Origin: Candidatus Aerophobota bacterium
GTDB lineage: Bacteria; Aerophobota; Aerophobia; Aerophobales; B3-G15
Direction: 5' to 3'
Length of the DNA: 14,405 nt
NCBI GenBank assembly: GCA_030607715.1
Contig: JAUWJM010000028.1
Coordinates: 1-14,405 of the forward strand
How positions within the stretch are numbered: position 1 is the first letter of the stretch; the number at the start of each line of letters is the position of its first letter. The translations under genes and the position numbers were made by a program. The notes below the pieces were generated by a model. It made no database searches. It worked only from the letters and a program-made list of their open reading frames with translations, and was not told the origin of the DNA. Positions 1 to 6,890 of the stretch are shown piece by piece.

Positions 1-9
1 GAGAGTAAG

Positions 10-669
10 ATGTTAGAACAAAAAATTACCCAACTTAAGGAAAAGCTTTTTGTTATGGCTTCTTTGGTGGAATCAATGCTGGAAAAAAGTGTAAACTCAC
101 TTGTTAATAAAGATGAAGAACTTGCCAGGGAAGTCATTAATAAAGATGAGCCAAAAGCTAATGAGTCAGAAATAGAAATAGAGGACTCTGGTATAAAGCT
201 CATAGCTTTATACCAGCCAGAAGCTTCTTTCTTGCGGGTTATAGTGGCTATTATTAAAATAAATAATGACCTGGAGAGGACAGGGGACCATGCGGTTAAT
301 ATTGCCGAAAGTGCACTCTATCTAATTCCCAGACCCATGGTTAAGCCCTTAGTTGATCTTCCGAGAATGGGCAAAAAGGTAAGAGAGATGTTGAAGGAAA
401 GTCTTGATTCCTTTGCCAGAAAAGATGCAAACCTGTCAATTCTGGTCTGCAAAGAAGATGAAGAAGTTGATTCTCTCCGAGATCAAATTATCAGAGAACT
501 CATAACTTATATGATAAGTGATCCCTCAACTATAGAGCGGTCTATTCAATTAATTTCTATAGCAAGACACTTAGAACGAGTGGCAGATTTAGCCACCAAC
601 ATTGCCGAAGATGTTGTTTTTACTGTAAAAGGTGAGGTTATAAAACACCACAGAGGAGAAAAGGAATAA
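10..669 (+). CDS. phoU: PhoU-family phosphate signalling regulator
   Basis: PhoU proteins are cytoplasmic three-helix-bundle repeat proteins. They link the Pst phosphate transporter to the PhoR/PhoB two-component system and repress phosphate uptake when phosphate is ample. The 219-residue length is normal. Two copies of the metal-binding signature are visible: ERTGDHAVNIAE at residues 89-100 and ERVADLATNIAE at 189-200, so both halves of the tandem fold are present. The Glu and Asp of the E-x3-D motif are kept in both copies. In the second copy the usual His after Asp is Leu (residue 194). The ATG at 10 fits the family N-terminus; a short purine-rich stretch (GAGAG, 1-5) could serve as its ribosome binding site. 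The gene starts at the window edge, so a pst transporter upstream is likely but unseen. Nothing connects it functionally to the CO dehydrogenase operon further on. Confidence 0.93.
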   Translation: MLEQKITQLKEKLFVMASLVESMLEKSVNSLVNKDEELAREVINKDEPKANESEIEIEDSGIKLIALYQPEASFLRVIVAIIKINNDLERTGDHAVNIAESALYLIPRPMVKPLVDLPRMGKKVREMLKESLDSFARKDANLSILVCKEDEEVDSLRDQIIRELITYMISDPSTIERSIQLISIARHLERVADLATNIAEDVVFTVKGEVIKHHRGEKE

Positions 670-892
670 CATTTAAGCTCCTCGCTTGTCGTCCAGACCT
701 CTTTTGTTTTCTTGAAGTAATAATTCTTGTTATATTTTTCCGTTAAAAAGCGTGCAGTATCATTGTAGCCAAAAGAAAAAAGAAGTTGACAAAGTTATTA
801 GGGTATGGTAAATTAAATAATGTAGAGGTGATGTAAGTATTAGCTTGACCATAGCAAAGTAAGATACTATTTTTTTTTAAGCAGGTGACTAA
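670..892. other. Intergenic region between phoU and the transport pair
   Basis: This 223-base AT-rich gap contains no credible gene. It holds a likely promoter at 786-814, a T-run at 870-878, and the ribosome binding site AGGTGA (883-888) of the next gene. No convincing intrinsic terminator for phoU is visible: the only stem near its end pairs GAGGAG (653-658) with CTCCTC (678-683) across a 19-base loop and has no T-tract. Confidence 0.6.
786..814 (+). promoter_or_regulatory. Putative sigma-A/sigma-70 promoter
   Basis: A perfect -35 box TTGACA (786-791) is followed after 17 bases by TAAATT (809-814), which matches the -10 consensus at 4 of 6 positions. Transcription would begin near 821 and leave a leader of about 70 bases before the ATG at 893. 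It would drive the small membrane protein and the symporter. The prediction rests on motif match and position only. Confidence 0.5.
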
Positions 893-1174
893 ATGAAAAA
901 GATAAAAAGCTCCCCCTTTTTACCCAGAAAAAAAAGAGGATTTTTCTGGTTCCTTCTTTTTGCTCTGATCTTTTTACTTTATTATGATTTCTGGGGCGGG
1001 GAAGGATTTGAACCACTGATAGGAGGCTGGTTACCGGCCTGGTTTCTCTACCTGATGACCCTTATTGTAGCCTATTCTCTGATAGCTTTCTTTTTCACTA
1101 AAAAATATTGGCCTGCACCATCTTTGGATTTAATTAAATCATCTTCAAAGAAAAAATCACGCCAGAAAGAATAA
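893..1174 (+). CDS. Small two-helix membrane protein, likely symporter partner
   Basis: This 93-residue protein has a basic N-terminus (KKIKSSPFLPRKKR), a first hydrophobic segment at about residues 17-32, a short loop rich in Gly and Trp, a second hydrophobic segment at about 48-68, and a strongly basic C-terminal tail (KSSSKKKSRQKE). Both ends therefore probably face the cytoplasm. The gene lies 3 bases before an SSS-family sodium/solute symporter. Small two-helix proteins encoded just upstream of such symporters are a known arrangement (for example DUF3311 and DUF4212 proteins), but I cannot assign this one to a specific family by eye. Its role as a symporter subunit is inferred from layout and topology. 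The start ATG at 893 is supported by AGGTGA at 883-888. Confidence 0.75.
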   Translation: MKKIKSSPFLPRKKRGFFWFLLFALIFLLYYDFWGGEGFEPLIGGWLPAWFLYLMTLIVAYSLIAFFFTKKYWPAPSLDLIKSSSKKKSRQKE

Positions 1175-1177
1175 GAA

Positions 1178-2662
1178 ATGGAAAACTTATGGGTATCTTT
1201 TCTCATACTAATTCTATTTTTAGCCGGGATGAGTCTTTTAGGAATCTATGGATATAAAGTTGGACGAAAGACTGTAGAGGATTATTTTACTGCCTCACGC
1301 ACCCTGGGAACCTTTATTAGTTTATTTACTTACTTTGCCACTCTTTGCAGTGCTTTTACTTTTCTGGGTTGTGCTGGGTGGGGTTATAGTAAAGGATTGG
1401 CCTGGTATGGACCTATTGGAGTAGGAACTGCCCTTATCTCAATAAATTTTTATATTTTTGGCTACCGGGTCTGGTTATTAGGGAAAAAATATGGATACAT
1501 CTCCCCCCCTGAATTGATCAGAGACAGATTTGGAAAGGAACTCCAAATCATCTATTCAGCCGTGATGCTGATTTTTATTCTTCCCTATTTAGCGGTTCAG
1601 GCTATGGGAGCGGGGTATGTTCTCGAGGAAATCTCCCATGGAGTTATCCCTTATGTAGCTGGAGCCGGTATCATTACCCTTTTTATGATTGTTCTTACTA
1701 TGGGAGGTATGAGAAGTGTAGCCTGGACTGATGCTCTGATGGGAATAATGATGTTAGTTTGTCTTTCCCTTGCCTTTGGTTTGGTAAGCTCCGGGTTAGG
1801 TGGACTAAAAGAGGCAACTTCAAAATTAGCTGAGGAGAGCCCGGCCCATTTATCCCGATTAGGAGTGGGTAACTTCTTTACTCCGGGAATATGGTTTGGA
1901 TTTCTTCTTCTATGGGTAGTAGCTGATCCTCTAATGCCTCATCTTTGGACCAGAATGTATGCAGTAAAAAGTCCTCAGGTGATTAAGCGAATGATGTTTC
2001 TTTTTCCCCTGGTTTGTCTGGTAGTATTCTTCTTTCCAGTCTGGATCGGTGCAATGGGTTCAACTGTGATTCCCAATCTTGAAGGACCGGCCGTAGATAG
2101 AATTCTTCCCCTACTTATGATTAAATTTGCTCCCCCCTGGTTGGTAGCCATCATTTTAGCAGGCTCTTTGGCTGCTTTAATTTCTACTGCTGATTCTCAG
2201 GCCCTTTCTTTAAGTTCCATTTTAACCAGGGATATCTATGTTTCTTTTATTAACCGAAAAGCTTCTTCTGCCAGGCAGGTTCTCATAAGCCGAATCATTC
2301 TTATATTTCTCTTTTTATTTGGATTTTTAATCGCTCTAAGACCAGTTTCCACTCTGGTAGCTATAACTACTTCTGCTTTTACTGGAATTGGAGTCCTTTA
2401 TCCGGCTACTCTGGCTGCCCTTTACTGGAAAAGGGCCACTAAATGGGGGGCTATTAGCTCGGTTCTGATAGGGGAGACGGTCTCTGTTCTTCTCATTTAT
2501 AAAATTCTTCCTTCCAGTTTTAATCTTGGTTCTCTTCCTATTCTCCCTGGAATACTATGTGCTCTGATAGCTCTAATAGGAGTTAGTTACCTGACTCCTC
2601 CACCTGATAAAGCGACTACTGAGAAATTTGGTGGATTCCTCAGTTCTATTTTTCATTCTTAG
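1178..2662 (+). CDS. Sodium/solute symporter (SSS family)
   Basis: The 494-residue polytopic inner-membrane protein has about 13 hydrophobic segments, starting with residues 4-24. The conserved SSS stretch AALISTADSQALSLSS, at about residues 330-345 and followed by TRDIY, corresponds to the sodium-site helix of the family. The N-terminal EDYFTASRTLG region matches the usual SSS segment after the first helix. These proteins use the sodium gradient to import solutes such as pantothenate, proline, acetate or sugars; the substrate cannot be read from the sequence. The start at 1178 follows the stop of the small membrane gene by 3 bases and lacks a strong ribosome binding site, so translation is probably coupled. 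The gene ends with TAG immediately followed by an in-frame TAA (2660-2665), a double stop. Confidence 0.9.
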   Translation: MENLWVSFLILILFLAGMSLLGIYGYKVGRKTVEDYFTASRTLGTFISLFTYFATLCSAFTFLGCAGWGYSKGLAWYGPIGVGTALISINFYIFGYRVWLLGKKYGYISPPELIRDRFGKELQIIYSAVMLIFILPYLAVQAMGAGYVLEEISHGVIPYVAGAGIITLFMIVLTMGGMRSVAWTDALMGIMMLVCLSLAFGLVSSGLGGLKEATSKLAEESPAHLSRLGVGNFFTPGIWFGFLLLWVVADPLMPHLWTRMYAVKSPQVIKRMMFLFPLVCLVVFFFPVWIGAMGSTVIPNLEGPAVDRILPLLMIKFAPPWLVAIILAGSLAALISTADSQALSLSSILTRDIYVSFINRKASSARQVLISRIILIFLFLFGFLIALRPVSTLVAITTSAFTGIGVLYPATLAALYWKRATKWGAISSVLIGETVSVLLIYKILPSSFNLGSLPILPGILCALIALIGVSYLTPPPDKATTEKFGGFLSSIFHS

Positions 2663-2674
2663 TAACAGTTCAGC

Positions 2675-2698
2675 CACTAAGTCACCAAGGCACAAAGG
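2675..2698 (+). repeat. Tandem 8-base repeat, three units
   Basis: Three adjoining octamers are visible between the symporter and folP: CACTAAGT (2675-2682), CACCAAGG (2683-2690) and CACAAAGG (2691-2698), consensus CACNAAGG. The last unit runs into an AAAGGAG Shine-Dalgarno-like stretch (2694-2700). This looks like a short dispersed tandem-repeat element, but its copy number in the genome cannot be seen here. Confidence 0.7.
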
Positions 2699-2721
2699 AG
2701 TGATGAGCTCATTAAAGTTCT

Positions 2722-3582
2722 ATGAAGTTAAATGATTCCAATTTTGTTTTGGATTTTTCTCATACCAGCATAGATTTAACCAAAAAAATTGCCCTAATGG
2801 GTGTCTTAAATCTTACCCTGGATTCCTTTTACGATGGAGGAAAATACCGAACCGAAAAAGAGATCCTGGGGCGAGTAGAACAAATGGTTAGAGAAGGAGC
2901 GGATATTATTGATATTGGGGCCGAGTCTACCAGACCGGGTGCACACCAAATTAGCGCAGAGGAGGAGATAAAAAAGGCTATTCCTTATATTAAAAAAATC
3001 ATTGGGTTATTTAAGATCCCTATTTCCATAGATACCTATAAGGCGAAGGTTGCCAGGGAAGGTATTGAGGCAGGGGCAGAAATGGTAAATGATATCAGTG
3101 GATTAAGATTTGATCCAGATATGGCAAGGGTAGTTTCTTCAAATAAGGTTTTTCTTGTTATAGTGCATATCAAGGGGACTCCCAGAGATATGCAAGATAA
3201 TCCTCAGTATAAGGCCTTAATGGATGAGATAATTTCTTATCTTAAACAGGGTCTAAAAATAGCAGTTAGTGCAGGGATTAATCTGGAAAAAGTAATTGTT
3301 GACCCTGGAATAGGTTTTGGTAAGACAGTGGAACATAATCTTTTTATCTTAAAGAACTTAAAGAAATTAAGAGTTTTAAAAAGACCCATTTTAATAGGAG
3401 TTTCCCGAAAATCCTTTATAGGAAAGGTTTTAAATCTTCCATTAGAGGAAAGGCTTTCAGGGAGTTTGGCTGCAACCTGTATAGGTTTAGTAGGTGGTGC
3501 AAGAATTGTGCGATGTCATGATGTAAAACAGACCCGACAGACAGTCGACCTGGTAGAAGCTATTTTACAAAGTAGGATTTGA
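2722..3582 (+). CDS. folP: Dihydropteroate synthase
   Basis: DHPS condenses p-aminobenzoate with dihydropterin pyrophosphate in folate synthesis, in the cytoplasm. At 286 residues it has the usual TIM-barrel length. Family motifs appear in order: GVLNLTLDSFYDGG (27-40, loop 1), IDIGAESTRPG (63-73, loop 2), SIDTYK (102-107), NDISG, GTPRDMQ, DPGIGFGKT, GVSRKSF (226-232) and RCHDV (264-268). Loop 1 differs from the usual T-P-D-S-F-S: Pro is Leu33 and the second Ser is Tyr37. The related methyltetrahydrofolate methyltransferase AcsE is an alternative, but the DHPS-specific STRPG and SRKSF motifs argue against it. The start at 2722 has only weak ribosome-binding complementarity; a TGA at 2704-2706 blocks any longer in-frame start. 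It stands directly before the CO dehydrogenase operon, whose pathway depends on tetrahydrofolate, but that operon has its own promoter. Confidence 0.92.
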   Translation: MKLNDSNFVLDFSHTSIDLTKKIALMGVLNLTLDSFYDGGKYRTEKEILGRVEQMVREGADIIDIGAESTRPGAHQISAEEEIKKAIPYIKKIIGLFKIPISIDTYKAKVAREGIEAGAEMVNDISGLRFDPDMARVVSSNKVFLVIVHIKGTPRDMQDNPQYKALMDEIISYLKQGLKIAVSAGINLEKVIVDPGIGFGKTVEHNLFILKNLKKLRVLKRPILIGVSRKSFIGKVLNLPLEERLSGSLAATCIGLVGGARIVRCHDVKQTRQTVDLVEAILQSRI

Positions 3583-3589
3583 TGTTCGC

Positions 3590-3618
3590 TTGACATAAAA
3601 AAACTTTGCAAGTATAAT
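3590..3618 (+). promoter_or_regulatory. Perfect-consensus sigma-70/sigma-A promoter for the CODH/ACS operon
   Basis: TTGACA (3590-3595) and TATAAT (3613-3618) match both consensus hexamers exactly, with the optimal 17-base spacer. Transcription should start near 3625, giving a leader of about 65 bases before cooC. No other good promoter is apparent before the end of the window, so this one probably drives the whole carbonyl-branch operon at high, possibly constitutive, level. Confidence 0.88.
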
Positions 3619-3689
3619 ACAATTTTACTCAGGAACGAATGGTAATCCATCAATAAGTTATACTAAAGCTATCAAAGGATTTTTAATAA

Positions 3690-4466
3690 GTGAAAATTGC
3701 GGTCACCGGAAAGGGAGGTGTGGGTAAAACCACTATTGCTGCAGGTATTATTAAATGTTTTGCAGTAAATGAAAGGTCAGTTTTTGCCATTGATGCTGAC
3801 CCTGACACTAACCTTGCTTTGACTCTTTCCTTCCCAAATCCATCCAATATTACTCCTCTGATTAAGATGAAAAAATTAATTGAAGAAAGAACTGGAGCTA
3901 AACCGGGCAGTATTTCTCCTTATTTTAAGTTAAATCCCAGGGTTGATGATATTCCAGATAAGTACTTTGTAGAGTACGATGGAATAAAACTTGCTATTAT
4001 GGGAACAGTCAGGGGAGGAGGGCTGGGGTGTACCTGTCCGGAAAATGCCTTTTTAAAAGCACTGCTCTCTCATCTTCTGGTGGAAAGAGAAGAGGTGGTA
4101 ATTCTGGATATGGAGGCAGGTATAGAGCATCTGGGAAGAGGAACAGCGAAAGCAGTAGATGAGTTGATTGTAATTGTTGAGCCAGGTAAAAAGAGCATTG
4201 AGACAGCCTTCCGTATTAAAAAACTTGCACCTCAGATAGGAATACTAAAATTGTCCACAGTTGGTAATAAAATAAGAGGAGAAAAAGATAAAAATTATCT
4301 TTTATCCAATATGCCTGATTTTCATTTTCTCGGATTTATAAGCTTTGATGAGGCTATTATTGAAGCAGACATTAGCGGTTTTTCTCTCTGGGAGAGAGGA
4401 GAACGATTCAGGAAGGAAATAAAAGCTATAGTTAAAAAATTAACTCAGGAGAGGAATTATGGATAA
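3690..4466 (+). CDS. cooC: CooC-type nickel-insertion ATPase for CO dehydrogenase
   Basis: CooC is a MinD/SIMIBI-class ATPase that helps insert nickel into the C-cluster of CO dehydrogenase. The 258-residue protein has the deviant Walker A GKGGVGKTT (7-15, signature Lys8), the DADPDTN switch region (35-41), the metal-binding C-x-C pair of the family (Cys114, Cys116 in GCTCP) and Walker B-like DMEAGIEH (140-147). All key residues are intact. The start is GTG at 3690, chosen because the Walker A motif begins a few residues later as in relatives and because AAAGGA lies at 3674-3679. It is the first gene after a consensus promoter and overlaps cooS by 8 bases (4459-4466), which suggests coupled translation with its client enzyme. 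Confidence 0.95.
   Translation: MKIAVTGKGGVGKTTIAAGIIKCFAVNERSVFAIDADPDTNLALTLSFPNPSNITPLIKMKKLIEERTGAKPGSISPYFKLNPRVDDIPDKYFVEYDGIKLAIMGTVRGGGLGCTCPENAFLKALLSHLLVEREEVVILDMEAGIEHLGRGTAKAVDELIVIVEPGKKSIETAFRIKKLAPQIGILKLSTVGNKIRGEKDKNYLLSNMPDFHFLGFISFDEAIIEADISGFSLWERGERFRKEIKAIVKKLTQERNYG
4447..4454 (+). promoter_or_regulatory. Ribosome binding site of cooS inside cooC
   Basis: AGGAGAGG lies within the last codons of cooC, 4 bases before the cooS ATG. It supports the start at 4459 and the 8-base overlap of the two reading frames. Confidence 0.75.
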
Positions 4467-6366
4467 GGTAGAAAAAAGAACTGTTGATAGAGCAAGTCAG
4501 CAGATGCTAAAAAGAGCAGAGAAGAAAAATATTTTAACAGCTTGGGATCGTCTTGAAATTATGCAACCCCAGTGTGGATTTGGACAATTGGGTATATGCT
4601 GTCGGAATTGCAGTATGGGACCTTGTAGAATTGATCCTTTTGCTGAAGAAGAGCAAACCGGGGTTTGTGGTGCATCAGCAGATACTATTGTTGCCAGAAA
4701 CTTTATTAGAATGATTGCCGGAGGAGCAGCAGCTCATTCTGATCATGGAAGAGATATTACTCATGCTTTGATGTTAGCCGCTCAGGGAAAAGCAGATGCC
4801 TATGGGATAAAGGATGAGATCAAACTAAAAGCTCTGGCTTGTGAATACGGAGTTAAAATTAATGGAAGAGAAAAAAATGAGATTGCTGAGGAGCTGACGG
4901 AAAAAATTTTTGCTGATTTTGGTCGCCAGCACGGTGAAATAAAGACGCCACTCAGGGCACCTGAGAAAAGAGTTAAACTTTGGAAAGAGCTGGGAGTTAT
5001 ACCAAGAGGAATAGATCGAGAAATTGTAGAAACTATGCATAGAACTCATATCGGAGTGGACAATGATTATAAAAATATCTTAATGCATGGTTTCAGGACT
5101 GCTCTATCTGATGGATGGGGTGGGTCTATGTTTGCTACTGACCTTTCTGATGTCTTATTTCATACTCCTGATCCTATATTAGCAAGATCAAATTTAGGCA
5201 CTCTTTCTTTAGATGAGGTTAATGTTGTAGTTCATGGTCATGAACCTACTTTATCTGATGTAGTAGTAGATGCAGTAAGGGATCCTGAAATTGTTGAGCT
5301 TGCTAAGAAAAAGGGGGCCAAAGGCATAAATCTGGTGGGAATGTGTTGCACAGCAAATGAGATTTTAATGCGTCATGGAATTCCAGTAGCGGGAAATTTC
5401 TTGCAACAGGAACTTGCTATTCTTACTGGGGCAGTTGATTTAATGATGGTGGATGTTCAGTGTATAATGCCTGCTTTAGCCAGTGTAGCTACTGCTTTTC
5501 ATACTAAACTTGTAACAACTTCTCCTAAAAATAAAGCACCTGGTGTTACTCATATTGAATTTAAGGAAGAGAAGGCTTATGAAATAGCTAAACGTATAAT
5601 TAAGATGGCTATTGAAAATTTTCCTAATAGAAATGGTAATGATATTCAAATTCCTGATGAAAACGAGGATTTAGTGGCTGGGTTTAGTGCAGAGAATGTT
5701 TATAATTTCCTTGGGGGGACCTATCGTGCTACTTACAGACCCTTGAATGATGCTATAATTCAGGGAAGAGTCAGAGGTTTAGCAGGAGTGGTAGGATGTA
5801 ACAATCCTAAAATTAAACATAACTTTGGTCATATAGAGATGAGCAAAGAGTTAATTAAAAATGATGTTCTGGTAGCTGTAACTGGGTGCACGGCCATTGC
5901 TGATGCTGAAGCAGGATTGTTGAAACCAGAGGCTGCTTTTGAATATGCAGGAAAAGGTCTTCAGGAGATATGTGAGACAGTAGGAATTCCTCCAATTCTT
6001 CATGTTGGCTCCTGTGTTGATAACAGTAGGATTTTAATGACTCTTACCAATGTAGTTCTTGAAGGGGGATTGGGAGAGGATATAAGCGATCTTCCGGCAG
6101 CAGGAGCGGCTCCTGAGTGGATGAGTGAAAAGGCTGTATCCATAGCATCTTATTTTGTTGCCTCCGGCGTTTTCACTGTGCTTGGTGTTCCTTTTCCAAT
6201 TCTTGGCAGTAAAAACGTAACTGATTTCCTGTGCGGTGATATAGAAAATATCTTAGGGGCAAAGTTTGCCTTTGAGGCTGATCCTATAAAAGCAGCCCAT
6301 ATTATGATAGAACATATAGATAAGAAAAGAAAAGCTCTTAAATTAAAACCATTGATGTATCAGTAA
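4459..6366 (+). CDS. cooS: Ni-Fe carbon monoxide dehydrogenase catalytic subunit
   Basis: This is the monofunctional bacterial CooS/AcsA type (635 residues), which interconverts CO and CO2 and, with AcsB, supplies the carbonyl of acetyl-CoA. Cys39 and Cys47 fit the intersubunit D-cluster; Cys48, Cys51, Cys56 and Cys70 fit the B-cluster. These positions equal those I recall for Carboxydothermus CODH-II. C-cluster ligands are visible as His261 (VHGHEP), Cys297 (MCCTANE), Cys335 (VQCIMP), Cys447 (GCNNPK), Cys477 (TGCTA) and Cys519 (GSCVDNS). His93 (AAAHSDHG) and probably Lys558 (SEKAV) match the acid-base residues. Nothing is missing, so the enzyme should be active. It lies between its maturase and a CooF-like ferredoxin, and acsB follows two genes later. 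Confidence 0.97.
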   Translation: MDKVEKRTVDRASQQMLKRAEKKNILTAWDRLEIMQPQCGFGQLGICCRNCSMGPCRIDPFAEEEQTGVCGASADTIVARNFIRMIAGGAAAHSDHGRDITHALMLAAQGKADAYGIKDEIKLKALACEYGVKINGREKNEIAEELTEKIFADFGRQHGEIKTPLRAPEKRVKLWKELGVIPRGIDREIVETMHRTHIGVDNDYKNILMHGFRTALSDGWGGSMFATDLSDVLFHTPDPILARSNLGTLSLDEVNVVVHGHEPTLSDVVVDAVRDPEIVELAKKKGAKGINLVGMCCTANEILMRHGIPVAGNFLQQELAILTGAVDLMMVDVQCIMPALASVATAFHTKLVTTSPKNKAPGVTHIEFKEEKAYEIAKRIIKMAIENFPNRNGNDIQIPDENEDLVAGFSAENVYNFLGGTYRATYRPLNDAIIQGRVRGLAGVVGCNNPKIKHNFGHIEMSKELIKNDVLVAVTGCTAIADAEAGLLKPEAAFEYAGKGLQEICETVGIPPILHVGSCVDNSRILMTLTNVVLEGGLGEDISDLPAAGAAPEWMSEKAVSIASYFVASGVFTVLGVPFPILGSKNVTDFLCGDIENILGAKFAFEADPIKAAHIMIEHIDKKRKALKLKPLMYQ

Positions 6367-6377
6367 AGGGGGATGTG

Positions 6378-6890
6378 ATGAAGAGAGTATTTGTCGATTT
6401 AGATAAATGTTTAGGATGTCACAGTTGTATGATAGCCTGCGCTGTGGAACATTCCTTATCCAAAGATTTATTTAAGGCAATTCGAGAAGTCCCTTTTCCT
6501 AAACCTCGAATTGAAGTTAAAACTGCTGGCGAGGAGGATAGTTTCCCTTTGCAGTGTCGTCATTGTGAGGAACCTTATTGTGTAGATGCCTGCATTGCTG
6601 GAGCCATAAGAAAAGATCCGAAAACAGGTTTAGTTCTTGCTAATGAAGAAAAGTGTATAGGATGCTGGATGTGTGTTATGGCATGTCCTTTTGGCATAAT
6701 AAGATCTTCTCTTCTTCCGAACAAGGAGGAAAAAGTAGCTGTGAGGTGCGATTTATGTCAGGATAGAGAAATTCCAGCTTGCGTTGAGGCCTGTCCTACT
6801 GGTGCCTTATTCTTTGGAGAAGTACAAGATTTTAAAGAGGCTGTTAGTAAGAGCAAGGAGGGAAGAAATGCATTACTTAATAGTGGGTAA
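6378..6890 (+). CDS. cooF: CooF-like 4x[4Fe-4S] ferredoxin
   Basis: The protein (170 residues from ATG 6378) contains sixteen cysteines in four groups typical of the CooF/HycB electron-transfer family: C11-x2-C14-x2-C17-x3-C21, C60-x2-C63-x4-C68-x3-C72, C93-x2-C96-x2-C99-x3-C103 and C124-x2-C127-x7-C135-x3-C139. Four [4Fe-4S] clusters are expected. It probably carries electrons between CO dehydrogenase and the flavoprotein encoded next, in the cytoplasm. ATG 6378 is preferred over the adjacent GTG 6375 because the G-rich site (6368-6372) is then spaced 5 bases away; the difference is one residue. The 3' end overlaps the flavoprotein start by 23 bases, a sign of coupling. Other HycB-like subunits (formate or hydrogen enzymes) look similar; the position after cooS favours CooF. 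Confidence 0.9.
   Translation: MKRVFVDLDKCLGCHSCMIACAVEHSLSKDLFKAIREVPFPKPRIEVKTAGEEDSFPLQCRHCEEPYCVDACIAGAIRKDPKTGLVLANEEKCIGCWMCVMACPFGIIRSSLLPNKEEKVAVRCDLCQDREIPACVEACPTGALFFGEVQDFKEAVSKSKEGRNALLNSG
6855..6862 (+). promoter_or_regulatory. Ribosome binding site fixing the flavoprotein start
   Basis: AAGGAGGG lies 5 bases before ATG 6868, inside the end of the ferredoxin gene. It decides for 6868 over the longer open frame from 6784, whose extra 28 residues (rich in Arg, Leu and Lys) do not resemble a flavoprotein N-terminus. Confidence 0.85.

Noticed and set aside
653..683. GAGGAG/CTCCTC stem as phoU terminator
   Set aside because: A 19-base loop and no following T-tract make it unconvincing.
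831..836. Start-stop element ATGTAA after GAGGTG in the leader of the membrane gene
   Set aside because: Six bases in an AT-rich leader easily arise by chance; no conservation can be judged.
845..873. Second promoter TTGACC-17-TATTTT
   Set aside because: The -10 box is poor, and a transcript from it would start at about the ribosome binding site of the gene at 893; the pair at 786-814 is better.
851..878. Weak hairpin (ATAG/CTAT or AGTA/TACT) followed by nine T residues, as a terminator or attenuator before the small membrane gene
   Set aside because: The stem has only 4 A/T-rich pairs, too weak for a Rho-independent terminator; the T-run alone is not evidence.
2703..2735. Ten-codon open frame overlapping the folP start
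   Set aside because: Too short to support, and the AAAGGAG is only 2 bases from its ATG; possibly relevant to folP translation, but not demonstrable.
3639..3650. Small palindrome ATGG-TAAT-CCAT in the leader of cooC as an operator
   Set aside because: A 4-base stem is expected by chance and matches no operator I know; no longer symmetry surrounds it.
6784..6867. A longer flavoprotein start giving 28 extra N-terminal residues
   Set aside because: AAGGAGGG sits 5 bases before ATG 6868, and the dinucleotide-binding strand begins right after that Met as in the family; the extra stretch is the ferredoxin gene read in another frame.
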